Shown here piece by piece: positions 54,925 to 64,000 of a stretch of 64,000 nt of DNA. How positions within the stretch are numbered: position 1 is the first letter of the stretch; each line of letters begins with the position of its first letter. This DNA comes from JAUIAI01 sp041396585 (GTDB lineage Bacteria; Pseudomonadota; Gammaproteobacteria; Burkholderiales; Burkholderiaceae_E). A program made the translations under genes and the position numbers. The DNA lies in assembly GCA_041396585.1 (NCBI GenBank), contig JAWKYG010000004.1, positions 310,001-374,000 on the forward strand, written 5' to 3'. A model generated the notes under the pieces. That model was given only the letters and a program-made list of their open reading frames with translations, searched no databases and was not told the DNA's origin.

Positions 54925-56487
54925 TCACCCTGGCAGCCCAATTTGCTCCAAACCGCGCAGAAAGTACTGCATGGGCTCTCCGAGATACGGCAGTCGGCCC
55001 CGCACCGAGGTGCCGACTGAAAGTCGAGCGACAATTCGAGCAACTTTGCCGATGCCTCGGCAGTGTCTTCACCGAGTTCCGCCAAGGTCGGCGCCAGATA
55101 CATATAGGACGGCCGAAAACGCGGCGCCCGTGCCGCACAGAGTTCCAGCGACGCACGCGCCGCGCGAAATGATCGCGCGAAATAATGGGCGCGACCACGA
55201 TACATCTCGATTCGCGGCGGATAGAGCGGGTTGAGCCTGGTTGCCTTCTCCAACATCACGAGCGCCTCATCGGGCCGACCGGCGAACGTCAGCGCGTCGG
55301 CGAGGCTGGCATATGTTTCGGCACGGTTGCGATTGAATTCGAGAGCCCGCATGAGGGTCTCCAATGCCTCGGGAACCTGACCCCGCCGCAATTGAACGCG
55401 ACCAAGCAATTCCGCTGCCGCCGCCGATGTGGGATCCAACTCGATCGCGCGATTCGCAGCCTCTCCCGCATGGGCAAGCGCCTCGCCCCCTTCCCATTCA
55501 AGCGCATAGGCCCGGTAAAGACTTTGCCCGAGCTCGACATAAGCATCTGAATAGCCGGCGTCACTCGCGATGGCACGTTCCGCGAACCGGCGTGCCGCCA
55601 TCACCGAATCAAAGCACGGGGCATGAAACGACATGTCATTGGCCAGCAGAACCAGATCGTAGGACGAGTGTCGTGCAGCCGGCAGCTTCGCCACTCTCGC
55701 CGCCTCGACCGCCCGAACACTGCCAACCAGACGCGCTGAGATCTCGGTGACGACCTCGTCGCGGGCCGCGCATGATTCGTTCACCGGCAGATCATAGGTT
55801 TCCGCCCAGACGATGCGGTCGCAATCCGCATCGAGCAAATCACGATGATGCGCAACCGGTCAGGCTCGTGGCGAATCCTGCCGGCGAGTCGATAACGGTT
55901 GCCGTGCCGTGTCGCGCTCGGCGCTCCGTCTTCGTCATGCCTTTGGCTCGACCGACCGGCGATGACCGCCAACTCGGGAAAGCGACTCAGGTTCGTGATG
56001 ATTTCATCGACGACAGTCTCGCCGATTCGACCGATCAGTTCCGGTTCGCCGAGAGTCGTGAACGGCACGACAATCACCTGCGGCACGAAATCGATTCGCC
56101 GCGACAGGGCCTGGCTGAAGAGACACCTTCCGCATGCCCCGCCATTGCCGGCGTCACGATCTCAGCCGGCGTGACTCGCAGTGGCGCATCGAACACATAC
56201 CCGCGCCGGGCAACCGTTCGGACCAGGGTCATCTCGCGGTCGTCGAGAACTCGCCGGATCTCGTGAATGCACCGCACAAGTGAATCCTCGGTCACGACCG
56301 CATCGCCCCAGACTCGTTCGAGCAAGTCGTCCTTGGAGACCACGAGGCTCGCGCTCAGAAGAGCGGTCAGCACCGCCAACGATTTCGGCCGGACTCTGAC
56401 GACCTGGGAGCCACACATGAACTTGCCTTTGGCCTCGTCCAGGATGAAGTGACCAAAGCTGAAGACTCGTGGTTGCGCACTGGACAT
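54925..56487 (-). CDS. CadC-type winged-helix regulator with TPR repeats (frameshifted)
   Basis: The start at 56487 (GAGG in front) gives MSSAQPRVFSFGHFILDEAK and a winged-helix domain of OmpR/CadC type: RPKSLAVLTALLSASLVVSK, then RCIHEIRRVLDD and TVARRGYVFDAPLRV. The frame breaks near 56090, continues as VPQVIVVPFTTLGEPELIGR then NRYRLAGRIRHEPDRLRI, breaks near 55835, continues as LLDADCDRIVWAETYDLPV and several TPR-like repeats (AYVELGQSLYRAYALEWEGG, LGRVQLRRGQVPEALETLM), breaks near 55020 and ends GEPMQYFLRGLEQIGLPG and a stop at 54925. These soluble ToxR-like regulators often sit beside the genes they control, here the TAXI transporter genes. Confidence 0.75.
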
Positions 56488-56723
56488 GACCGTACCTCGT
56501 TAAAAAGAGGGTGCGAGTTCTGCGTAGCGTCGGCGGGCGTTCACCGATTTGTCTTCAAAAGGTCGGGACAGGGACCCAATCACCGCACTAAGGTGCAGGC
56601 ATCGGCAGATTCACGGCCTGACGATGACATCGACATCAGCGCCCGTGGTCTCACGAATTGCCCTGGCCACGGCCTACTGCCGCAACTGCACGGACAGCAT
56701 CCCAACCATAGGAGCGGATTGAC

Positions 56724-57767
56724 ATGGATAAGAAGCTTGTTTCTTGTCTCTTGGCTTGTTCATTGGTGACCTCGGCCGTGCAGGCCAAGGCCATCTTGAG
56801 CGCGGAAACGGCACCGCCGAACACCACTCCCGGCATCTCGATCATTGGCCTGGCCGAAGCAGCAGCCACAGCAGGCGTCGCGGACATTCAGGTGACGACC
56901 GGACAAACCCTGACTAACTCGGTATTGAACGTCGCACAAGGCTCGACCGACATCGCCGCGGCGCCATTTGCACTGCCCTTCATGTTGTCACGCGCGGTCG
57001 GGCCCTATGCCAAGCTCGGCCAGAAAAAGGGAGCGGCACTGGCGGCAAACCTCGCGGTCTTGTACACCTATCGGATCTCCGTACACACCCTGTATGCCTA
57101 TGATAGCGCCAGGATTTCAGGCTGGGGAGGGCTGAAGGGCAAGACCATCTTCAACGGCCCGCCACGAGGCGCCGCGCTAACAAGTGCGCGCATGTTGATC
57201 AAGGCGGTCGCCGGATTGGACGAGGGCACTGGTTACAAGGGCCTGCAGGTCAACCTTGGTCAGGCATTGACAACCATACAAGACGGTTCTTCCGATGCCG
57301 TCGTGCTCGGCATGGCGTTCCCCGATCCGCGCATCACGGCAGCGCTATCCTCGGGCGCCATGACGATATGGTCGGTTCCGAAGGCCATTTTCGACAGTGA
57401 CGCTTTTTCCGGCCTCACCAAGCTGCCTGGAAGCGTGCGCTTCAGCATCCCCATTGAGAAGATGGGATTTGGCGAGGGCGTGACCATCGTGTCCGAGGAT
57501 GGCGTTTTTCGAGGTCCCGGCACCGTTGGCGGTGACGTCGTCAATGTCAGCATGGACTTCGAACTGGCCAAGGCGTTGACCGCGGCATTCATTGCCAGCA
57601 TCGAACGCAGCTACCGTGCCAAAGCACCATACATGGCGAGCGCCGGCCACGGGGAGATCGATCCAGCCATAACCGACATGTGCGGCAACAATCCGATCAA
57701 ATACCACCATGGCGCCGTGGCCGCCTGGGAAGCAGCGGGATACGTCATTCCAGGCTGCGCGAAGTAA
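56724..57767 (+). CDS. TAXI-family TRAP transporter solute receptor
   Basis: Periplasmic binding protein of 347 residues with a signal peptide (KKLVSCLLACSLVTSAVQA). VTTGQTLTNSVLNVAQGSTDIAAAPFA (shortened blocks: TGQTLTNSVLNVAQGSTDI) and SISGWGGLKGK-like ARISGWGGLKGKTIFNGPPR are TAXI features, and the final IPGC is unusual. TAXI receptors work with a fused DctQM permease, which follows 67 bp downstream. Ligands of known members include glutamate and other dicarboxylates; here unknown. Confidence 0.85.
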   Translation: MDKKLVSCLLACSLVTSAVQAKAILSAETAPPNTTPGISIIGLAEAAATAGVADIQVTTGQTLTNSVLNVAQGSTDIAAAPFALPFMLSRAVGPYAKLGQKKGAALAANLAVLYTYRISVHTLYAYDSARISGWGGLKGKTIFNGPPRGAALTSARMLIKAVAGLDEGTGYKGLQVNLGQALTTIQDGSSDAVVLGMAFPDPRITAALSSGAMTIWSVPKAIFDSDAFSGLTKLPGSVRFSIPIEKMGFGEGVTIVSEDGVFRGPGTVGGDVVNVSMDFELAKALTAAFIASIERSYRAKAPYMASAGHGEIDPAITDMCGNNPIKYHHGAVAAWEAAGYVIPGCAK

Positions 57768-57834
57768 GCTGACCGCGTGTCCACGGGCGCCTGCCGGCAT
57801 ACGGCGCCCGGCCGGGGAAATCAGAAACGATGAG

Positions 57835-60212
57835 ATGACCGACACGCCAACAGTGGCGAGGCATTCAAGGGAAATGGGCGCACGGCTGAAATACCTGCTG
57901 GCTGTCCTGTTGGTGTTGATCGGCCTGGTCAATTCGACCCCCGGAATTCCGGCATACGACGAGCTGGCAGTTCGCATTGTCGGAATCGACGGTGCGATTC
58001 CGCAACTTCGCCTACGAGTGGTTCTACCCGGCGATGTTCGCGCTCATGATGGTGATCGCTGCGCTGCATCATTCGATGTGGCGCCATTGGCGAGATCGAG
58101 AGCCCCAAGTGCGCTGGTTGGGTCTGGCATTTGATGTTGCCTTGGTCGTGACCGCGCTTACCGTATCGATAACCTACCTGGTCGAGATCGAGGCCATCTG
58201 CCTGATTGACCGCATCACCGGCGATCGCACGCTCCTGATCCAGCAAAGCCTCCGGGCCGCAACAGAACTCAACGCGGTGCTTGGCCTGCCCACGCCCACC
58301 ACCGTGGACGACCCTCAGTGCGTGAACACAACGGGCCCATGGTTGGTATTGATCGTCGGGCTCGCGGTGGTGATCTTTCTGTCCTATAACGTCAGAGTCT
58401 GGGGCTTTCCCCTGGTGCTCGTCGCGATCCTCGTTGCGGGATACACGATCGCCACGGTCCTGGTCTGGTACTTCTTCGGCACCGAAAATATCGACAAGTA
58501 CCTGGTGACAAAGCTGGCTGGCGAGCCACGCTCGCTGGCCGACGGACGCTCCAAGGTGCATGACATTCTGGTGAACACGTCCTCGGGTCTGCTGGGCAGT
58601 TCCTCGACATCATCCTGAACACGATCTTCCCTTACCTGGTGCTAGGCACGTTGTTCGGCGGCTCGGCCGGCGGTCGGTCCCTGATCAAGCTGGCATTTCG
58701 TTGGACACGCCGTCTGCGGGGCGGCCCTGCACACGCGGCGATCGTTGCATCGGCGATGTTCGGAACGATCTCGGGGGGCCCGATCATCAATGTCCTTTCC
58801 ACGGGCAGGCTCACCATTCCGATGATGCTCCAACGGGGGTTTTCCAAGGTGTTCGCGGGAGGGTAGAAGCCGCGGCATCCGCGGGCGGTGCCATCGTGCC
58901 GCCGGTGATGGGCGTGGCCGCCTTCGTACTTGCCTCGCTGACAGGCGTGCCATATGCCAAGGTGATGATCGCGGCGATCATTCCCGCCCTCGCCTATTTT
59001 CTCTGCCTGTTTCTCACGGCAATGTTCGAGTCACGCAAACAGGATATGCGGGCGATTGGGGCCATCACCGAGGATATGCGGCTGAGCCGACAGGACATTC
59101 TCAATCTGTTGGCGATTTTCGGCCCGATCCTGTTGATCCTTGGCTTGCTGCTGACCTCCAAGGATGCCATTGGCTGTGGCTGGCTCGACGGTCTGCTCGG
59201 CTCTGAGCGCACATTCACCGCCCAGGGTTGCACCGTACATTCATTGAGCACCATCCAGGTTCTGGTCCGCAATGCAGCCGGCGCGGCCGGGCCCGCAGGA
59301 TGGTGGGCGGTCGCGTTGCTCCTGGTGCTGCTGTTTCTCGACCCCGAAGTACGCGCCCGGCCGCGGAAGATCCTGGACGCGCTGGCCGAGGCCGGAGTGC
59401 TGATCGCCACGCTCTACCTGATGTTCCTGGCGATTTCTATCATCGACTTCTGTCTGCAACTGACGGGTCTGCCCGTCTTCCTTGCGCTCGACATCCTGTC
59501 GTGGCTGAACACACTGGATCTGGGCGCCGCCGGCTCGACCTTGTTCCAGCTCGTGGCGCTGTTCATGACCATGGCGTTGGCCGTTCTGCTCGGCATGGGC
59601 ATGCCCGCGGTTCCGGCCTATATCAACGCGGCCTTGTTGATGGGGCCGGTGCTGGCGGGGCTTGGCATTTCAGTCTTCACCGCGCACATGTTCATCTTCT
59701 ACTACGCGGTAGCGAGCGCGATCACGCCGCCGGTCGCGCTCGCGGCCTTCGCCGCCGCCTCGATCACGAAGGCCGAACCGATGGCAACCGCAATCTCCGC
59801 GGTGAAGTCGGGGATCATCCTGTTCGTGGTTCCGTTCGTGTTCGCCTTTTACCCGCAACTCCTGCTGATCGATGCCGCCATCATTGACCCGCTGTCGCAG
59901 TCGGGTGGCTACCTGCCTGGCCATGAGGGGGCGAGATCCTGGCCGGGGTTCGTGCTGCTATCGGCCCGCCTGATGCTCGCCTTGTATCTGCTGTCATCGG
60001 CATTGGTGCGCTACGACCGACACCCACTTGCCGGTCGGGAGGTCGCGATGAGGTTGGCGCTGGCCGTGCTCGTCTTGATGCAAAGTGCGGCTCTGCATCT
60101 TCCCGCGGCAGCCGCCGCCTTGCTCCTGCTGACCCTCCATCGCGGTCCGCGAATTTCGCTTCTCACGGGACGCGCGCGGAGAACACCGACTTCAAAGGTC
60201 CTTCCCAGGTAG
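57835..60212 (+). CDS. TRAP transporter fused permease (4TM/12TM type), frameshifted
   Basis: Fused small and large TRAP subunits, about 790 residues. The start MTDTPTVARHSREMGARLKY is followed by a first helix, then the frame breaks near 57992 and continues as FRNFAYEWFYPAMFALMMVI. It breaks again near 58600 (QFLDIILNTIFPYLVLGTLF) and near 58860 (RGFSKVFAGG to VEAAASAGGAIVPPVMG). The rest is intact: GGPIINVLSTGRLTIPMML, ILLILGLLLTSKD, AVLLGMGMPAVPAYINAALL and ITPPVALAAFAAASITKAEP, all typical of TRAP fused permeases. It partners the TAXI receptor encoded just upstream. Confidence 0.8.
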
Positions 60213-60353
60213 TTCACATGACGCGCTGCGGCCCGGATCAAGACCGCGAGAAGCGTCGCGATATTCGAGGCAGCCTCGATGAGCCATCCGATCCCTGGCC
60301 GCAGGCGAACCCCTCCGCCCTCAAACACTACCAGGAGAACGCCGCAACCTCGA

Positions 60354-62625
60354 TCAGCGAGGCAGCCGCAGTCCTCGCTGCGCGATGAGATTGCGCTGAA
60401 TGTCGTTGGTGCCGATGCTGATCACCCACATCAGCGAATGGCGCAATTTTTGCTCGATGCGCCCGTTCAGCGGCGCATCGGCGCAGCCACGCGACAGTGT
60501 GCCCCGCATGCCGAGCATCCCCAGCGCCGCCTCGCCGAAGGCCTCCATCGTCTCGCCGGCGAACACCTTGGCCATGGCGGCTTCCCAGGTGGGCTCCTGC
60601 CCACGAGCCACGATCGACACACTGTTCAAGGCGAGCAGGCGGCCAATCTCGATCCGGGCGGCAAATTCGCCAATCGTCCGCCGAACGACCGGGTCGCTTC
60701 GCAGTGTGGCATCCGGCCCGTCGGCATTCCGGAGCAGATCGCAGAATTCCTCGAACTGGCAGGCCGTCTTGATCGCGATGCCGCCGCCGACATAGGCGCG
60801 TTCGGTGCCGAGTGACCCGACCAGCACCTGCCAGCCACCATGCAGTTCGCCCACCAGGGAGTCGGCGGGAATGCGAACATCATCGAAGAAGGTGTTACAG
60901 AACTCACCGTCGTACATCGTGCGCATGGGCGTGCCGCGTTATACCAGGCGTGTCAGTGGGCAGCAGAAACATGCTGATGCCGGCATGCTGGGGCCTGGCC
61001 TGTGGGTCGGTGCGTGCCGCCAGCCACATGTAGTCGCCCCAGTAGGTGGTGGTCCAGATCTTCTGGCCGTTGATCACCCACATGCCGTCTTCGAACACCG
61101 CGCTGGTGCGAATCGACGCCAGGTCGGAGCCTGCATCCGGTTCGCTGTAAAACATGCCGTACATCACCTCGCCGCGCAAGATCTCCGGCAAATAGCGTCG
61201 TTGTTGATCGGGTGAGCCATAGAGCATCAGGGCCGCCGCCTGTACGGGCGCACCTGCGCGCGGCGCACCGGCCCGCTCCATCTCCTCCATGTACACCAGC
61301 AGGTCGAGCGGTGAGCGCGCCATGCCGCCATGCGCTTGCGGCCAGGCGAGTCCTATCCAGCCAGTTGCGCCAAGTTCGCGCGCAAAGTCGGGATCGAACT
61401 CTCGATGCGTGGCATCACGCTGCTCGAACGCCTCGCGACGCGCTGCTGGCCAATGTTCGCCCAGCCAGACGCGCAGCTCGGCGCGCAGCCGGGCTGCCTC
61501 CGGGCCGAGATCGAAATCGGGAAACGCCGCCGGCCCGTGATCCAGAAACCTGCTCGCCAGCCGCTCGTTGACCAGGCGCGCCCCACCCAAGCGCGTGGTG
61601 TCGAGATGCACGCACCGGAAGTGGCGGGGTGCCTCGTGATCTTCGGCGTAGCCGATGGCACCGAACACATGATGCGTATTCAGGGTGGCCAGCCTGAGCG
61701 AACCACATGCATACGACCAGAGTGCATCGGCAAACGCCTGCCATTCATGCGCGCCACGGTCATGATGTTCCGCGGCGTTCTCGATGGCCAGCCTGACCCC
61801 TGTCAGCGCGATCAGATTGTCGGCAAGCTTGTGCTGAACAGCCTGGAACGCCCCGACCGGACGGCCAAACTGGCGACGTGTGTGGACATAGTCGACCGCC
61901 AACTCGAAAGCCCGTTCGGCCGCGCCCAGTGCGCGGGCGGCGAGCAGCACACGTGCCGCGCCGACGACGGCCTCCCCTTTGTCCCGCACATCGACCGTGG
62001 CGATCACCGGCGCATCATCGAGATCGAGCCGCCACAGACCGTCGGAGCCCAGAGCCCGCTGCATCGATCGATCGACGCCGGACGACCCCGCATCCAGCAA
62101 TGCGAAGCTGTGACCATCCTCGAGCGCCACGAACAGATGGGTTGCCGTGTCGGCAGCCTCGACGAAGTTGGCCTGACCGCAGGCGCGCCCGTGCACCTGA
62201 CGCACCGTGCCGGCATTCGCATCCGGATCGGCGCCGGCCAACGCCATGCAAACAATGCTCGTGCCAGCGCCCAGGCCATCACGCAGCGCTGCAAATGCCG
62301 GCGCAAGCGCTCCGGCATGCTCGGCGGCGGCAAGGGTCTGATTGACCAGGAAGGCATCCGCGATCGGCGCCGGGCAGGATGCCCGGCCGAGCGCCTGCAT
62401 GACGATTGCTGCCTCACGCAGCCCGCCGGCAGTCGGATCGCAGCCCAGCGCGGTCAGACCCTGCCCGGCGAGCCCCCGCCAGATCTGGCGCAACGCCTCG
62501 GAATCCTGCGTGCGCGCGGGCGCATGCCCGGGCGGCCAATGTTGTTCGAGAAACCCGCGCACCGAATCGCGCAGCAGCGCGCGGTCCTGTTCGTCGAACC
62601 CGACATCCGCCGGCCCGTTCATCAT
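60354..62625 (-). CDS. fused double acyl-CoA dehydrogenase (FadE34-like layout), one frameshift
   Basis: About 757 residues made of two acyl-CoA dehydrogenase units in tandem. Unit 1 (about 1-365): FDEQDRALLRDSVRGFLEQHW, TRRQFGRPVGAFQAVQHKLA and HHVFGAIGYAEDH. Unit 2 starts LRAELRVWLGEHWP and has YGSPDQQRRYLPEILRGEV, MFYSEPDAGSDLASI and NGQKIWTTTYWGDY. Near 60930 the frame breaks within TPGITRHA and resumes MRTMYDGEFCNTFFDDVRIP. The catalytic base expected in the second-unit alignment is not obvious to me. Two-unit enzymes of this type act on bulky substrates such as steroid side chains. It follows a TRAP receptor gene by 27 bp. Confidence 0.82.
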
Positions 62626-62652
62626 GCGTTCCGTGATGATCGTGAGCGCGAT

Positions 62653-63669
62653 CTACTGCTTGACGGGGTTGGCGGCAATGGCGGCGCGCAAGTCCTTCAT
62701 GAACTGCTCTGCCTTCAAACCGCGCTTGTCTGCCGCTTTGACCCACTCGTCCCACAAGGGGCTGGCGATCTCGGCCAGCTTGGCCTTGTCGGCCGCGGGC
62801 AGCCTTGTGGACTTGGAGCCGGCGTCCTCCAGGGTCTTCAGGCCGGTGGAGTCTTCACGATCGAAGCCTTTGCCCTGGTTGACGCGGGCGACATCAGCCG
62901 CCTTCTCGATGGCCGCCTGCTGCGATGGCGTGAGGCTGGCCCAGGTGTCTTTGTTGGCGACGATCGCGGTCATCGTGACCGAGAAATTGAGCGGATTCAC
63001 GAACTTGACCACCTCGTGAAACTTGTAGCCGGGCGCGCTCGCCAACGGAATGATCGTGCCCTGCAACGCGCCCCTCTGGAAGGCCAGATAGGCATCGCTG
63101 ACCGGCATGCTGAGCACATTGGCGCCCACTTCCTTGAGCATCGCGGTTTGCGCACCCCCGGCGCCACGCAGGTTCAGGCCCTTCATGTCGGCCAGCGAGT
63201 TCACCGGCACGGTGGTCACCAGCGCGCTCGGCGAGGTGGTGCCGACCATCAGCAGCTTGACGCTGTCGAACTCGGCGTTCAGATACTTGTCGCGCAGCGA
63301 ACTCATGGCATTGGTGGCCTGCTCGGCGCTGTCGAAGGCAAACGGCAGCAGACCGGCCTCGGTATACAGGAATCGATTGCGCGTGTAGCTGGGAATCACG
63401 AAGGCGATATCGGCGATGCCCTTCTCGGCCAGGCCGAGCTGCTCGCGCGCGCCACCGAGCACGGCACCGGCCATGACATTGACCTTGAGCTCGCCGTTGC
63501 TGAACTTTTCCACGTCGGCCGCGAAGGGCTTGAACACATCGCTGACCAGCCAATGGGTTTCGGCGTTATAGACCGAGAACTTGAGCTCGCGCGGCTCGGC
63601 CATTGCGGACGACGCGATCGCGCACCCGGCGGCCAGGGTCAACAAGCGGTTGATCAAGCGAAATTTCAT
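62653..63669 (-). CDS. TRAP transporter substrate-binding protein (DctP family)
   Basis: Periplasmic receptor of 338 residues starting MKFRLINRLLTLAAGCAIAS with cleavage after AMA, and CAGGAG before the ATG at 63669. FSVYNAETHWLVSDVFKPF, LEQLGLAEKGIADIAFVIPS-like REQLGLAEKGIADIAFV, MKGLNLRGAGGAQTAMLKEV (the Arg-containing ligand loop) and FQRGALQGTIIPLASAPGYK are DctP blocks. It is the first gene of an operon with the double acyl-CoA dehydrogenase and is divergent from a TRAP small permease, so the three may import and oxidise one acid. Confidence 0.92.
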   Translation of the reverse strand: MKFRLINRLLTLAAGCAIASSAMAEPRELKFSVYNAETHWLVSDVFKPFAADVEKFSNGELKVNVMAGAVLGGAREQLGLAEKGIADIAFVIPSYTRNRFLYTEAGLLPFAFDSAEQATNAMSSLRDKYLNAEFDSVKLLMVGTTSPSALVTTVPVNSLADMKGLNLRGAGGAQTAMLKEVGANVLSMPVSDAYLAFQRGALQGTIIPLASAPGYKFHEVVKFVNPLNFSVTMTAIVANKDTWASLTPSQQAAIEKAADVARVNQGKGFDREDSTGLKTLEDAGSKSTRLPAADKAKLAEIASPLWDEWVKAADKRGLKAEQFMKDLRAAIAANPVKQ

Positions 63670-63797
63670 GGCTGTCTCCTGATTGGATATGGGGCAACCC
63701 GGGCGCGCCACAGCAAATCGCACGGGTTCCGTCTGCCGACGGATACTGATATAGTCACAATGGTTCTACCTTTTGTCAACCGTCCCGGAGAGACTGC

Positions 63798-64000
63798 GTG
63801 CGAGACGAACCGGATCAAGACCCCGCCACCGGATCACACGCGCATCCCCCTCTTCCCGGCCGCTGGCTAGGCCTGCTGGATCGCGCCACCGGGCAGTTGT
63901 TTCGCTGGGTCAACATCCTGGGCGTGTGCATGATCCTGGCGATGATGGCGCTGACCACGGTCGACGTCAGCCTGCGCTACTGCTGCAGCCGCCCCATCAC
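63798..64000 (+). CDS. TRAP transporter small permease (DctQ family), partial at the right edge
   Basis: A frame opens at GTG 63798 with GGAG seven bases upstream: VRDEPDQDPATGSHAHPPLP, then LGLLDRATGQLFRWVNILGV and the first membrane helix CMILAMMALTTVDVSLRY. The TTVDVSLRYC ending is typical of the first DctQ helix. It runs off the window. It is divergent from the DctP gene, so its DctM partner should follow to the right. Confidence 0.8.
   Translation, partial: MRDEPDQDPATGSHAHPPLPGRWLGLLDRATGQLFRWVNILGVCMILAMMALTTVDVSLRYCCSRPI

Noticed and set aside
61330..63870. Plus-strand open frame of 846 codons
   Set aside because: It is antisense to the acyl-CoA dehydrogenase and TRAP receptor genes, which carry clear family motifs; the composition (Gly, Arg, His, Gln) is that of a shadow frame.
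1..64000. tRNA, rRNA, CRISPR, insertion sequence or prophage
   Set aside because: No T-loop pattern in a tRNA context, no regularly spaced repeats, no transposase or integrase motifs and no terminal inverted repeats were found on reading both strands.

Overview
The window is about 64 kb of GC-rich (roughly two-thirds G+C) chromosomal DNA from a Gram-negative bacterium. It carries an RND efflux pump, periplasmic binding-protein transporters of the TRAP type, several lipoproteins, and aromatic-acid and acyl-CoA catabolic genes. That mix suggests a soil or water proteobacterium, most likely a betaproteobacterium of the Burkholderiales; this is inference from gene content, as there is no rRNA or other taxonomic marker here. 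I saw no tRNA, rRNA, CRISPR array, insertion sequence or prophage.

Layout. 1-11.5 kb, mostly minus strand: the start of an rRNA pseudouridine synthase, 4-hydroxybenzoate hydroxylase (pobA), an HCCA-isomerase/DsbA-like protein, three class-I adenylate-forming acyl-CoA ligases (one badly frameshifted), an acyl-CoA carboxylase carboxyltransferase with a divergent biotin carrier protein, a GntR/FCD regulator and an amidohydrolase. 11.6-15.7 kb: a DctMQP TRAP transporter divergent from a TauD-family dioxygenase. 15.7-20.7 kb: an exported caspase-like protein, a short relic of an acyl-CoA ligase gene, an MhpA-type flavin hydroxylase and a membrane histidine kinase. 20.8-25.3 kb: an RND pump and its adaptor lipoprotein. 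25.5-30.8 kb: two uncharacterised membrane proteins, a GMC oxidoreductase with its subunit-3 partner, a DUF1993 protein, a dodecin and a small cytochrome c. 30.9-36.3 kb: a second TRAP transporter in one operon with a D-aminoacylase, divergent from a LysR regulator. 36.3-42.2 kb: a peroxiredoxin, two GH1 beta-glucosidases flanking an SbmA/BacA-like membrane protein, a decayed CDGSH iron-sulfur gene and a SHOCT-domain protein. 42.3-46.7 kb: an unrecognised operon of two lipoproteins and a protein of about 1,100 residues. 46.8-56.5 kb: a DUF2239 gene behind paired operator-like palindromes, a peroxiredoxin-like protein divergent from an AraC regulator, a large BTAD/ATPase regulator, two secreted proteins of unknown function, a second TauD dioxygenase and a CadC/TPR regulator. 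56.7-64 kb: a TAXI-type TRAP system, a fused double acyl-CoA dehydrogenase in an apparent operon with another TRAP binding protein, and the start of a divergent TRAP small permease.

How it works together: the main theme is uptake of organic acids (four TRAP systems) followed by CoA activation, carboxylation, dehydrogenation and hydroxylation of acyl or aromatic acids. Two near-identical 12-bp sites (ATTGTCAACAAT type), one in front of the carboxylase genes and one in front of the first TRAP operon, suggest that the local GntR/FCD regulator links these two blocks.

A strong caution: about ten genes are broken by small indels although the remaining sequence looks well conserved, and this is heaviest between 42 and 62 kb and in one gene at 2.3-3.9 kb. 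Several breaks lie at short G or C runs. Uncorrected sequencing indels explain this better than mass gene decay. Broken genes are given as one full span with the likely break points.
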